Assembly: GCA_028875175.1 (NCBI GenBank)
Contig: JAPPFO010000030.1
Span: 1 to 24,680 of the forward strand
DNA from: Chloroflexota bacterium
Lineage (GTDB): Bacteria > Chloroflexota > UBA11872
DNA length: 24,680 nt
Reading direction: 5' to 3'
Below are positions 14,762 through 22,696 of this stretch, piece by piece. The notes under the pieces are model-generated. The model was not told where the DNA came from. It saw only the letters and a list, made by a program, of their open reading frames with translations, and made no database searches. Position 1 is the first letter of the stretch; every line of letters begins with the position of its first letter. The translations under genes were made by a program, and so were the position numbers.

Positions 14762-16662
14762 TTGGTATCCAGCCAATGCTCCCGCCAAATCTGAAACATC
14801 AGAATAGTCCAAATAACCTTGGCGTTGTTGCGAGCCCGACGTGCATGTTCGTCGAGAAGTGTCGTCACCGCCGGCGGACTAAAGACGCCCTCGCGTCGCA
14901 GCCGTGCTTCGTTCAGATACTCGTGCGCCAAGTCTCGCAATTCTTGGTTGAGCCACGCCGCGATAGGGATGCTGAAGCCACGCTTCCGCCTCGTGATGAT
15001 GCTGCGCGGCAGGAGGTTCTCGACCGCCTTTCGCAGCAAGTATTTGCGCGTCAGACCACGCAGTTTCAAGGCCACTGGAACCCGCTCGAGATGCGACAGA
15101 ACATTGAGGTTCAGAAACGGGACGCGCGTTTCCAGCGATGTCGCCATACTGGCGCGGTCCGTCTTAGCGAGAATGTCGCCCTCAAGGTAGAGTTTGAAGT
15201 CCTGGTAGAGGATTCGGTTCAGCGGGTGCCTGGTGCCGCTGGCCGTTGCCGTATCGGCCAGCATCGCGTCAAACGCGGGCTCATCGACAGTCTGCCGGAC
15301 ATCAGGGTGCAGCACAGCTGCCTTGGTTCCGCCATATAGCGAGCCTGTCCACATCTGATGCTGTTGCCACGGTGGAGCATCGGCACCCTGAATGAACCGA
15401 CGGAGCAGGAAGTCGAAGGCAAGGTAGCGTGAAGAGACGGGCAGTTGGGCAACCATAGGCTCCACGAGGTTTCGCCGCAATACCCGGGGGATCGCCCGGT
15501 ACATCGTTGCCAGACGATGGGCCTGCAAGGTCGAATAGCCGGCCAGCATTTCATCGCCACCGTCCCCACCCAGGACGACTTTCACGCGCTCGCGTGCGAA
15601 CCGGCTAATCAGATAGGTCGGCACGATAGAAGGATCGGCAAAGGGCTCGTCGACCTTCGACATGATCGTCGGTAGCGACTCATACAGGTCGGTCGGGGTT
15701 ACTCGAAGCTCGTGGTGCGAGGTTCCCAGGTGTGAGGCGACACGCCGGGCGAAGGTGCTCTCGTCAAAGGACCGCTCGGCAAATGACACGGAGAACGACT
15801 GCACGGGCTCCTCCGTAGCCTGCGTCATCAGCGCCGCCACGGTGCTTGAATCGATTCCGCCGCTCAATAGCACGCCCACCGGCACATCGCTCACCATTTC
15901 CTGAGCGACGGACCGTTGAAGAACAGCACGGAAGGCCTCGGCCTGCTCGGTCACGTCACCTGGCAACGGATCAAGCTCCGAGCGCGCCAGACGAAGTTCC
16001 CAATACGCCCGCTCGCGAATCTCACCAGCCGATGCCGTAAGCAGGTGACCGGGCCGTAGCTTGCGTACACCGCGCATGATGCTGGCAGGCGCCGGTATGT
16101 ACTCCAGAGACAGGAACTGCCCAAACGCTCTGAAGTCCAATTCGCGGTCGATCAGTCCACTTGCGAGCAGAGCCTTGAGTTCGGAAGCAAAGACGAGGGA
16201 GCCATTGGCGCGGGCGTAATACAACGGCTTGATCCCGGCTCGGTCGCGCGCCAACACCAAGCGCTCCCGCGCTTCATCCCACAGGGCAATTGCGAACATG
16301 CCGTTGAGCTTGTCCACAAAGTCGTCGCCCCACTGCTCGTAGGCGTGGACGATTGCCTCGGTGTCTGATCGCGTGCGGAAGCGGTGACCAAGACGGCCCA
16401 GGGTGTTGCGCAGCTCGGCGAAGTTGTAGATCTCTCCGTTGAACACGACATGAATCGTGCCCGTTTCATTGGTCATCGGCTGGTCGCCGCCCTGCAGATC
16501 GATAATGCTCAGACGACGCATGGTCAGGCGCACGGGACCGCGAATAAACGACCCCTGTCCATCGGGGCCGCGATGAATGAGCGATTCGCTCATTGCATTG
16601 AGCGCTACCCGGTCGTCGGGCCTGCGCTCGTCAAGCCGAAGAATGCCAGCGATTCCGCACAT
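14758..16662 (-). CDS. asnB: Asparagine synthase (glutamine-hydrolysing), AsnB type
   Basis: This 634-residue two-domain enzyme has an N-terminal class II glutaminase domain with Cys2 as nucleophile (MCGIAGI), NGEIYN (75-80) and SDTEA (99-103). The C-terminal synthetase domain carries the ATP pyrophosphatase loop SGGIDSS (267-273). LETRVPFLN and TRRKRGFSIP near the end are usual in this family. It transfers glutamine-derived ammonia to an AMP-activated carboxylate. In housekeeping loci this makes asparagine. Next to glycan genes, AsnB-like proteins often amidate sugar acids or similar groups, which fits its coupling to a methyltransferase and a GT2. The ATG is fixed by the nucleophile Cys that must follow Met1. 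It is the first gene of a minus-strand operon, divergent from the 938-residue membrane protein. Confidence 0.93.
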   Translation of the reverse strand: MCGIAGILRLDERRPDDRVALNAMSESLIHRGPDGQGSFIRGPVRLTMRRLSIIDLQGGDQPMTNETGTIHVVFNGEIYNFAELRNTLGRLGHRFRTRSDTEAIVHAYEQWGDDFVDKLNGMFAIALWDEARERLVLARDRAGIKPLYYARANGSLVFASELKALLASGLIDRELDFRAFGQFLSLEYIPAPASIMRGVRKLRPGHLLTASAGEIRERAYWELRLARSELDPLPGDVTEQAEAFRAVLQRSVAQEMVSDVPVGVLLSGGIDSSTVAALMTQATEEPVQSFSVSFAERSFDESTFARRVASHLGTSHHELRVTPTDLYESLPTIMSKVDEPFADPSIVPTYLISRFARERVKVVLGGDGGDEMLAGYSTLQAHRLATMYRAIPRVLRRNLVEPMVAQLPVSSRYLAFDFLLRRFIQGADAPPWQQHQMWTGSLYGGTKAAVLHPDVRQTVDEPAFDAMLADTATASGTRHPLNRILYQDFKLYLEGDILAKTDRASMATSLETRVPFLNLNVLSHLERVPVALKLRGLTRKYLLRKAVENLLPRSIITRRKRGFSIPIAAWLNQELRDLAHEYLNEARLRREGVFSPPAVTTLLDEHARRARNNAKVIWTILMFQIWREHWLDTK

Positions 16663-17084
16663 CTCGGCTCACCGTGTCTGTGAGTGGCACCGCGGATTAT
16701 GAACGTAGGTTCAAGACACGATTAGGACAAGCGCATCGCGTCCCCGGTACGGGTCGACCGCCGTCACCTGCTCGAGCCCAGCCAATTGCCATGCCAATGC
16801 ACCAGTGAAGCCAGTGGTGCGCTGCCAGTGGCTGAGCAAATTGTCCGCCCAAGAGGGATTTGCCACCAGGCGGTGATTCGATCACGGAACTTCGGCCAAC
16901 GTAACGAGACCACGCTGATAAGGTGCATGGCTCAAGCTCTTTGCAGCCTGCCCGCTCGGCGACGTGGCGCACGGCGCCTATGCGGACTGCCCGTCTTCTG
17001 CGGCTTCCCACGATGTGGGGAATTGTAGCGCTGTGCTCGGGGGCCGTTCGTCTGCGGGAGGCCTCGACCACTTATGGTTACGTA
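16663..17084. other. Divergent intergenic region between asnB and the large membrane protein gene
   Basis: These 422 bases must hold promoters in both directions, but no convincing -35/-10 pair stands out. The asnB side contains a probable gene remnant (16711-16930). An upstream in-frame ATG at 16923 for the large membrane gene is judged not to be its start, because homology to the collapsed copy begins only at 17085. Confidence 0.5.
16711..16930 (-). pseudogene. Probable decayed C-terminal gene fragment with frameshift
   Basis: On the minus strand one frame reads SLRWPKFRDRITAWWQIP (to about 16850). After a one-frame shift the text continues as NPSWADNLLSHWQRTTG, then LAWQLAGLEQVTAVDPYRG and ends RDALVLIVS at the stop (16711-16713). 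Both halves read like natural, hydrophobic-to-polar protein sequence with a plausible C-terminal end, and they join cleanly if one indel is allowed. No start with a Shine-Dalgarno is visible. The family is unknown. It suggests a lost gene upstream of asnB. Confidence 0.35.
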
Positions 17085-19901
17085 GTGACCATTGATTTCT
17101 CAGTCCTTCCTGGGCTTGTCTTGCTGGCACTCGAACTGCTGGCGTTGGCCGTGTTCGGCTACATCGTCGCCCGAGTCGCCCTCCGGCAAACCGACCACTG
17201 CCTGGCCCTTGCCCAGGGCCTGATCATCGGCCCCGCGCTTTGGGGTCTCCTCGTCAATTTCCTGTTGCACCCGTTCCCAGGCATGGCCGGGGCCCTGGCG
17301 GGCTGGATCGTGGTATTGGGACTGGGCGGCGGTCTGGCCTGGCGACAACGGCAGGTTCTACGGACTCCGCCGCGAACGCTTGCGGGATTCGGCCTCGCCG
17401 GTGCCGCTGTCTTCTGGATCGCCCTCGCCAGCCGGCAGCTGCTGATCATTCCTGACCACACCATTCACACTACGCTTCCCGCCACGATTCGGGCTGGCAG
17501 TTGGCCGCCGAAACTGTCCTGGACACCGGATCTCGATCTCGCCTACCACCACGGGATCGACCTGCTAATAGCGCTTCTGAACCCGCCGATCGGTCCGGAC
17601 CTTGCGTTTACCACAGAACTCTTTGGCGCATACGCGTGGGCCAGCCTGGTCCTCTCAGTGGCCGCGCTCCTTATTCGACATGGGTCATGGGTGAGCATGT
17701 TGGCACTGAGTCCATTGCTTCTCGCGGCCGGTGCCTGGACGCTGGTTTTCGGTGACCAACCAGCATTGCTGCATCTTCCGGTCCCGACCGGAACGCCAGC
17801 TGCCGGACTGCGGTCGGCGCTGGCTGACGTGTACTGGCCAACTGTCGAGTTGCCGTGGTCCTCTGAACAACACTTGGTGCCCCCCAACATCTGGAAGCCT
17901 CAGTTCTCATTTGCGTACCCGCTTGCATTCGTCGTGCTTGAGCGAGTCGCCGTCGGATCCAGTCGCCCCTGGCCTGCCGCCCTTACTCTCGCCGCTCTGG
18001 TCGGATTCCTTGGCCTTGTGGATGAAACCTTGGTTCCGGTGGTCCTGGCGCTTTGGGCCGCCTACGAAGCGATTCGGGTATTTCAGGCTCGGCGCGAGAG
18101 TTCGGCGTTTGCTCCAAGCTTCCTTCACGCGGCCGCAGGACCCGTTCTGGCTGCCTTGCTGATGGCCAGCGGCGGGGGCGTGCTTACGGGAGTGCTGACC
18201 GAGAGTGCCGGGGCCGGCGAACTCGAACTCGCCTGGCCGATTGACCCCCGAGACCGGGGCGCAGTCAGTTCGCTTTCCGTGCTAACAGGGGGAGTTGGGC
18301 TCTTGAGTCTGGGGTCACTGGTCGTTGCCATCGTGGCCGCATTGCTCAGTCGCCGGCGGCTTGTCCTCATGCTAATCGCGGGCAGCGGCGCATTCATGCT
18401 GGCAGCGCTTTCACTGAGGTACGAGGCCGCGCCGCACGACATCGGCCGCTTCGACGGACACGCGCGCAACTTTGCACTGCTCGCGCTCATGCTAGCGCTG
18501 AGCGTGCGCCTTGGAGACCTACGCCGACCCTGGCGCTACGCCGCCGCGCTGGGCATTGCGGCGCTCGTGACATGGCCCACCATTGCGACACCGGCGCGAC
18601 AGCTTGGCTTGGCGATGGGGAACGGCGTACAGATGGCCAATGCCCAGCCGGGGCCGATGGAGTTTGGTGAATGGTTCTGGTGGATGGGAAGAGCTCCGCT
18701 CGAACGATTCCCGTCCAATCGAATTGCTGGCTGGATCCGCGACGAGACCGACACTGATGCGCGCGTCCTGTCGCCAGTGCCGTACGCGATGACTGCAGCA
18801 ACCGGTCGGCCAAACGCTTCTGGGTTTCTGCAAGCCCCCCACACGCGCCCCCACATCGGCCCCGAGTATCTTGATGCAGTCCGCCACCTGGAGCCAGGTG
18901 CGTTCAGGCGATTGGGCCTTGACTACGTCCACGCACCGGACGCCTGGGTCGCGAGCCTGCCCCTAGAGGCACAACAGATGCTGGCGAATCCGCAACTGTT
19001 CGAGCCCCTGCTTCGAGACGGTTCTCACACGCTCTACCGAGTACTGCCAGCCTTTGTGGACCGCAGCGCCCAGCCATCACCAGGGTCTTACGAGGCTCTG
19101 CGGCAGGCGGTCCCTGACGGTATTTCGGTGTACCTCGCGCAAGCCATTGATCCGCTGAACACATACCAAACGATGGCGGTCCTTCGGCATGCCCACCTCA
19201 TTGAAGCATCTGACCGCGCGGCGCTTCATCTCCAGCTCAACATTCCGACGTCGCCTATCGGCGCCCAAACTCCCGAGCTGGTCGTCACGTCCGCACAGCT
19301 GGCGCCGTGGGCGTTTGATCCGACGGCACGGAATCCGGTCTTCTGGAACGAGGAAATTGCCGTTTACGTCCCGGATGGTGAGTTCGAGCCTACGCGTGAG
19401 CCCCCGATGCGTCCTTTCAAGGTTTGGCTCGGCGATACGCAGGTGGTTGACGGGAGCTTGGCCTTTACCGCGACCCTCACCGACACATCAGGCGAAGGAT
19501 GGACCGGCCAGGATTGGCTGGTGGTACCGGCGGACTCGTCGCCGTGGGCCTTCCCGCGATTCCGACCGACAGAGCCCCCCAGGCAGTGGTACGCCGGTCA
19601 GGCCAGCCCACGCCCGGGAACAACTACAAACCGCTATGAATTTGACCCACAGTCGGTCACGCTTGCCTTGCACGACGTGGGGCAGAAACCAATCTCGCTG
19701 TCGTCGTCCGGCGCGCCACTGGGGCCGGGCACCTGGGTTTTGGGTGTGCGGCTTCGCAACGAATATCTACTCGCCGCCTTCATTCCCGCAGTAAAGATCA
19801 CCATTTCTTCGGGCGGTAGCGTGACGTTCCACGCATACGAGGGAGAGCTTGCCGTACAACCGGCGGCCAGACCTACCTCGCTGCGCGACCGGCGGCTCTA
19901 G
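17085..19901 (+). CDS. Large polytopic membrane protein with extracytoplasmic C-terminal region, family unknown
   Basis: This protein of about 938 residues has roughly twelve hydrophobic segments in its first 530 residues, then a soluble region of about 400 residues, probably outside the cytoplasm, ending in a beta-rich domain (WVLGVRLRNEYLLAAFIP). Motifs in the membrane half include TPDLDLAYHHGIDLL and a later GRFDGHARNF. The layout (membrane core plus large outside domain) is like GT-C enzymes or YfhO-type proteins, but I recognise no specific family. The GTG at 17085 (MTIDFSVLPG) is chosen because the collapsed copy downstream begins with ATG at the aligned position (MTIGTGAIPS). The frame is open back to 16923, but that part has no counterpart in the copy. 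No good Shine-Dalgarno is visible. It probably acts on the surface glycan made by this locus. Confidence 0.72.
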   Translation: MTIDFSVLPGLVLLALELLALAVFGYIVARVALRQTDHCLALAQGLIIGPALWGLLVNFLLHPFPGMAGALAGWIVVLGLGGGLAWRQRQVLRTPPRTLAGFGLAGAAVFWIALASRQLLIIPDHTIHTTLPATIRAGSWPPKLSWTPDLDLAYHHGIDLLIALLNPPIGPDLAFTTELFGAYAWASLVLSVAALLIRHGSWVSMLALSPLLLAAGAWTLVFGDQPALLHLPVPTGTPAAGLRSALADVYWPTVELPWSSEQHLVPPNIWKPQFSFAYPLAFVVLERVAVGSSRPWPAALTLAALVGFLGLVDETLVPVVLALWAAYEAIRVFQARRESSAFAPSFLHAAAGPVLAALLMASGGGVLTGVLTESAGAGELELAWPIDPRDRGAVSSLSVLTGGVGLLSLGSLVVAIVAALLSRRRLVLMLIAGSGAFMLAALSLRYEAAPHDIGRFDGHARNFALLALMLALSVRLGDLRRPWRYAAALGIAALVTWPTIATPARQLGLAMGNGVQMANAQPGPMEFGEWFWWMGRAPLERFPSNRIAGWIRDETDTDARVLSPVPYAMTAATGRPNASGFLQAPHTRPHIGPEYLDAVRHLEPGAFRRLGLDYVHAPDAWVASLPLEAQQMLANPQLFEPLLRDGSHTLYRVLPAFVDRSAQPSPGSYEALRQAVPDGISVYLAQAIDPLNTYQTMAVLRHAHLIEASDRAALHLQLNIPTSPIGAQTPELVVTSAQLAPWAFDPTARNPVFWNEEIAVYVPDGEFEPTREPPMRPFKVWLGDTQVVDGSLAFTATLTDTSGEGWTGQDWLVVPADSSPWAFPRFRPTEPPRQWYAGQASPRPGTTTNRYEFDPQSVTLALHDVGQKPISLSSSGAPLGPGTWVLGVRLRNEYLLAAFIPAVKITISSGGSVTFHAYEGELAVQPAARPTSLRDRRL

Positions 19902-20047
19902 CCCGTCAATCTCGAGAGTCGTGACGCGGCCGTTGCTAAAGCGCCACAACCTGCGGCTCGTAACCGTTCGCACCGCCTCGCAGTCACTCTCACCTTCGGG
20001 AGCCATCGCTCTGTTGATTCGTCAGCTTGGACCGAGATCTCTCCCAG

Positions 20048-20577
20048 ATGACTATTGGCACTGGAGCTATTCCTAGCCTCCTGATGCTGTTATGGAGTTC
20101 GTGGTGCTTGCCGCCGTGGGCTGCGTCGTGGCGCAAGTGGCAATGGCGAAGACTGACGACCTCTTCGCCCTACAGCGTGGACTCGAAGTCGGCCCGGCTG
20201 TCCGGGGCTATTGGTCAGATTCGTCCAGTACTTGCTACCAGATCTCACCGAGCGACTGCTGGCCGGACTGGCGTCCTACGGCATGGTGCCGGGCTTTACC
20301 AGCGATCGATGCGCAGTCCGAGGATCCGATCACGGACGACGGCTAGGAAACCCTTAGCCTGCGCGATACTCAGTCGAATCCGATCCAGTAGGCCCGTTCG
20401 GGCTCTCCTTTCGACCCCGGCGTCCAGGTCTTGGCCGTACGCCTCCGCAGCGAGTATCAGCTCGCCGCCTTCATTCCCGTGGCGAAAGTCGTGGTGAACG
20501 AATTCGGCAACGTTTCGTATGAGGTTTACGAAGGCGAGTACGGCGTAAAGCCCTCACCGCGTCCGTCGGAGCCGTAG
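20048..20577 (+). pseudogene. Collapsed tandem copy of the large membrane protein gene
   Basis: This fragment keeps only the two ends of a paralogue of the gene at 17085-19901. The N-terminal part aligns from the ATG at 20048 (MTIGTGAIPS against MTIDFSVLPG). It shifts frame near 20090 into MEFVVLAAVG (against LELLALAVFG) and shifts again at 20206-20207, where one base of a Gly codon is missing, into LLVRFVQYLLPD (against LLVNFLLHPFPG). The C-terminal part starts near 20347 (ETLSLRDTQSNPIQ against the VTLALHDVGQKPIS region), has an in-frame TAG at 20389, then runs VLAVRLRSEYQLAAFIP to the natural stop at 20575. About 2.3 kb of the middle is absent. The divergence of the ends shows it was a separate old copy, not a recent duplication. 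Confidence 0.85.
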
Positions 20578-20652
20578 CCAGAGGCGCATACCGCCAGCGT
20601 TATGGACACCCGATGTGCGGGATGGCAATCCGACCCGTGAACCAGCCTGGGA

Positions 20653-21678
20653 TCAGATCAACTGCTCGCGCCACGTCGCGGGCGCGTGCTGGCTCCCAAT
20701 CTCCAGGCTGTTCGGCAGATAGGCTGGCTCGCGCGGGCCAACCTCCCGCGCCCACCGCACCATGGCCTCCACGCCCTCGCGCAACGTGGTCGTGTTTCGG
20801 AATCCCAGGATCTGCCTTGCCGCATCGTGCGCGCAATACGCCTTCTTGACCTCAAGCGGTCGGCCCGGCATGTACTTCGGCTCCAGGCCGGCCGGCCACG
20901 GTCCACCGTCAAAAAAGACATCTCGCACCACATCCGCCAGCTGGTTGATCGACACGTCTTCCGACGAGCCCACGTTGAAGATGCGTCCGTTTGAACGGTC
21001 GCTCAGGCCACCGTCCACCATCACGGGGTTCGTGTCGCCGATATACGAGTAGGCACGGCGTTGTTCACCGTCGCCGTAGATATGGAAGGCACGGCCCCGT
21101 AGCAGGGCATTAATGAAAATTGCCACCACGTTGCGATAGGGGTCGGCCAGGTTTTGCCGCTCCCCGTACACGTTGTGCGGCCGAAAGATGGCGTAGTCAA
21201 AGCCGTGCACGGCCGCCAAGTGCTCGGTGGCGGCCTCCATCGAAGCCTTCATGGCCGCGTAGACGTCCTCCGGCAGGCGCGGCATCGATTCATCAAACGG
21301 TGGCTGTTGCGCCCCGTACACGCTCATCGAACTGACCAACACCATCTTTGACAGCCCGCGGTCGATGGCCGGCACGAGGGTGTTCAGGTACCCAACCACG
21401 TTGTTATCCATAGAACTCAGCGGCGTGAACTGGCTGCGCCCCTCGGTGGCGTCGGCCGCGTAGTGAAAGATGACCTCGGGAGCGGCAGACGCCACAAGAT
21501 CCGCCGCGGCTTCGCGGTCGGCCAGATCGCACTCCACAAACTCCGCGGCCGGATTGACGTTTTCAACATGACCGCCAATCAGGCTGTCGGCGGCGGTGAC
21601 CTCATGACCTTGGTCGAGCAGCCGGTCCACGGCATGGCTTCCCATAAAGCCGGCCGCGCCGGTTACCAGCACGCGCAT
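20653..21678 (-). CDS. NAD-dependent epimerase/dehydratase (extended SDR)
   Basis: This 341-residue extended SDR has the NAD-binding motif GAAGFMG (7-13), catalytic SSMSVYG (117-122) and Tyr140-Lys144 (VYAAMK), and the family segment FRPHNVYGERQN. It most resembles UDP-glucose 4-epimerase-type sugar-nucleotide enzymes, and so could supply a modified sugar to the glycan genes upstream. The exact reaction is uncertain. The YxxxK tyrosine lies somewhat later than usual after the Ser strand because of a PPFDESMPRLPED insert-like loop. The ATG at 21678 starts directly at the Rossmann fold; the frame continues upstream to 21807 but codes Arg-rich non-family sequence. It converges with the collapsed paralogue. 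Confidence 0.87.
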   Translation of the reverse strand: MRVLVTGAAGFMGSHAVDRLLDQGHEVTAADSLIGGHVENVNPAAEFVECDLADREAAADLVASAAPEVIFHYAADATEGRSQFTPLSSMDNNVVGYLNTLVPAIDRGLSKMVLVSSMSVYGAQQPPFDESMPRLPEDVYAAMKASMEAATEHLAAVHGFDYAIFRPHNVYGERQNLADPYRNVVAIFINALLRGRAFHIYGDGEQRRAYSYIGDTNPVMVDGGLSDRSNGRIFNVGSSEDVSINQLADVVRDVFFDGGPWPAGLEPKYMPGRPLEVKKAYCAHDAARQILGFRNTTTLREGVEAMVRWAREVGPREPAYLPNSLEIGSQHAPATWREQLI

Positions 21679-21870
21679 GGGCTGCGTCAGCGCACTCCAG
21701 TCAGGATCCGCGAGTCGAACGAGGTGGCGCCGGCGACTACCGCCGCGCCGCGCGGATTCTAGCCCAGAGCCGCGGACAACCTCTCTGCTGCAGGGGCCGT
21801 GCGGCACTCACCTGGCACTTCGCTGCACCCGCGAACGTCGCCGCCACTGCAGCCGGCAGTCGGCCCGCGC

Positions 21871-21946
21871 TGGAGCCCAGGGTGGGACTCGAACCCACAA
21901 CCTGCGGTTTACAAAACCGCTGCTCTGCCGATTGAGCCACCTGGGC
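21871..21946 (-). tRNA. trnT: tRNA-Thr (anticodon TGT)
   Basis: The minus strand gives a complete cloverleaf. The acceptor GCCCAGG pairs with CCTGGGC. There is a D-stem GCTC/GAGC, an anticodon stem GCGGT/ACCGC around loop TTTGTAA (anticodon TGT, codons ACA/ACG), and a T-arm GTGGG-TTCGAGT-CCCAC. The discriminator is T and CCA is encoded, as in the other tRNA-Thr of this window. It lies about 190 bases upstream of the epimerase start, with no T-rich terminator visible between. Confidence 0.97.
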
Positions 21947-22029
21947 GCAGTTCAACCATGAGGGTACTTGGCCAACCGGCATAACGACGCCAGGTGCCAG
22001 GCGGAACCGCCTCAACGAGTCGCCCTCGG

Positions 22030-22587
22030 CTACGCCTGGCTCCGAATGAACGCGATGAAGTTCTGCAGTTCCTGCTCAGTGAGGTTCGGAAACGCCGGCA
22101 TCCCTTCGCCGCCTTGCATGGCCTGCGAGCGAATGCGTTCCTCGGTCAGGTCGTCGGGCGTCCGCCCGGACAGCTGCGGGCCAATCCCGCCGCTCAAATC
22201 GGCGCCATGGCAGGCGATGCAGCCCAGGGCGGTGAATTGCTGGCGGCCCGTCTCCGCGGCGCCGCTGAGCGGGCCAATACCTGCCGCCGGCGTGGTCCCG
22301 GTGGAAGCGGCCTCCGTAGGCGCGGCGGCCGCCACGGCCGTCGGCACGGCGGTCACCGGCGTCACGGCGACGATGGCTTCGGCCACACGCGGCGTCGGCG
22401 ACTCCACCGCCGGCGCCGGCGTCCGATCCGGCGGCATCGTGATCTGCGCCACTGGCGCTGGCGCAACCATTACCGTGCTGGCAGGGGCTAACGTTCGGCT
22501 TTCGCCGCAGGAAGCCAGGATGCCGACCAATACGAGGGTGACAGCCAGCGCGCCCATTAGGCGGCGGCTTGGGCTAAGGCCGGTCAT
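22030..22587 (-). CDS. Small c-type cytochrome lipoprotein
   Basis: The 185-residue product has a hydrophobic export signal ending in the lipobox LASC (Cys27), so it should be lipid-anchored outside the membrane. Residues 28-105 form a low-complexity Ala/Pro/Thr/Val linker. The C-terminal 80 residues are a class I cytochrome c domain with one haem site, CIACH (Cys123, Cys126, His127), and Met163 in GMPAF as the likely sixth ligand. It would shuttle electrons outside the membrane, for instance to a terminal oxidase or from a dehydrogenase; the partner is not in the window. The ATG is preceded by GGGGGAG about 11 bases upstream. A CRP-like palindrome lies just upstream of the leader. It sits 109 bases downstream of acetyl-CoA synthetase on the same strand. 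Confidence 0.92.
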   Translation of the reverse strand: MTGLSPSRRLMGALAVTLVLVGILASCGESRTLAPASTVMVAPAPVAQITMPPDRTPAPAVESPTPRVAEAIVAVTPVTAVPTAVAAAAPTEAASTGTTPAAGIGPLSGAAETGRQQFTALGCIACHGADLSGGIGPQLSGRTPDDLTEERIRSQAMQGGEGMPAFPNLTEQELQNFIAFIRSQA

Positions 22588-22605
22588 TCGGTCAGCGTCT
22601 CCCCC

Positions 22606-22621
22606 GGGCGCACGCGCGCCC
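22606..22621 (-). promoter_or_regulatory. GC hairpin in the cytochrome leader
   Basis: The minus strand reads GGGCGC-GCGT-GCGCCC, a perfect 6-bp stem with a four-base loop, directly before the purine-rich Shine-Dalgarno. It could shield the 5' end or shape initiation; in GC-rich DNA such stems also arise by chance. Confidence 0.3.
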
Positions 22622-22623
22622 TC

Positions 22624-22641
22624 TTGTGATTGTATTCACAA
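22624..22641. promoter_or_regulatory. CRP/FNR-family-like operator upstream of the cytochrome gene
   Basis: TTGTGA, six bases, then TCACAA is a perfect inverted repeat that contains the exact TGTGA-N6-TCACA consensus recognised by CRP-type regulators. It is AT-rich within very GC-rich DNA and centred about 45 bases upstream of the cytochrome start. On the minus strand the site also contains TACAAT, a good -10 box (5 of 6), but with no matching -35. If that is the promoter, a bound regulator would cover it and probably repress. The regulator gene is not in the window. Confidence 0.6.
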
Positions 22642-22696
22642 AGTCCGTTCGCCGCTAGCCATCGCGACTCGAAGCGAAGCGTTGGATGGCGACCGT

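Noticed and set aside
16923..17084. Extended N-terminus for the large membrane protein
   Set aside because: Arg-rich and without counterpart in the collapsed copy, whose ATG aligns with the GTG at 17085.
20692..20994. Plus-strand frames opposite the epimerase gene
   Set aside because: Antisense of a clear extended SDR; no independent features.
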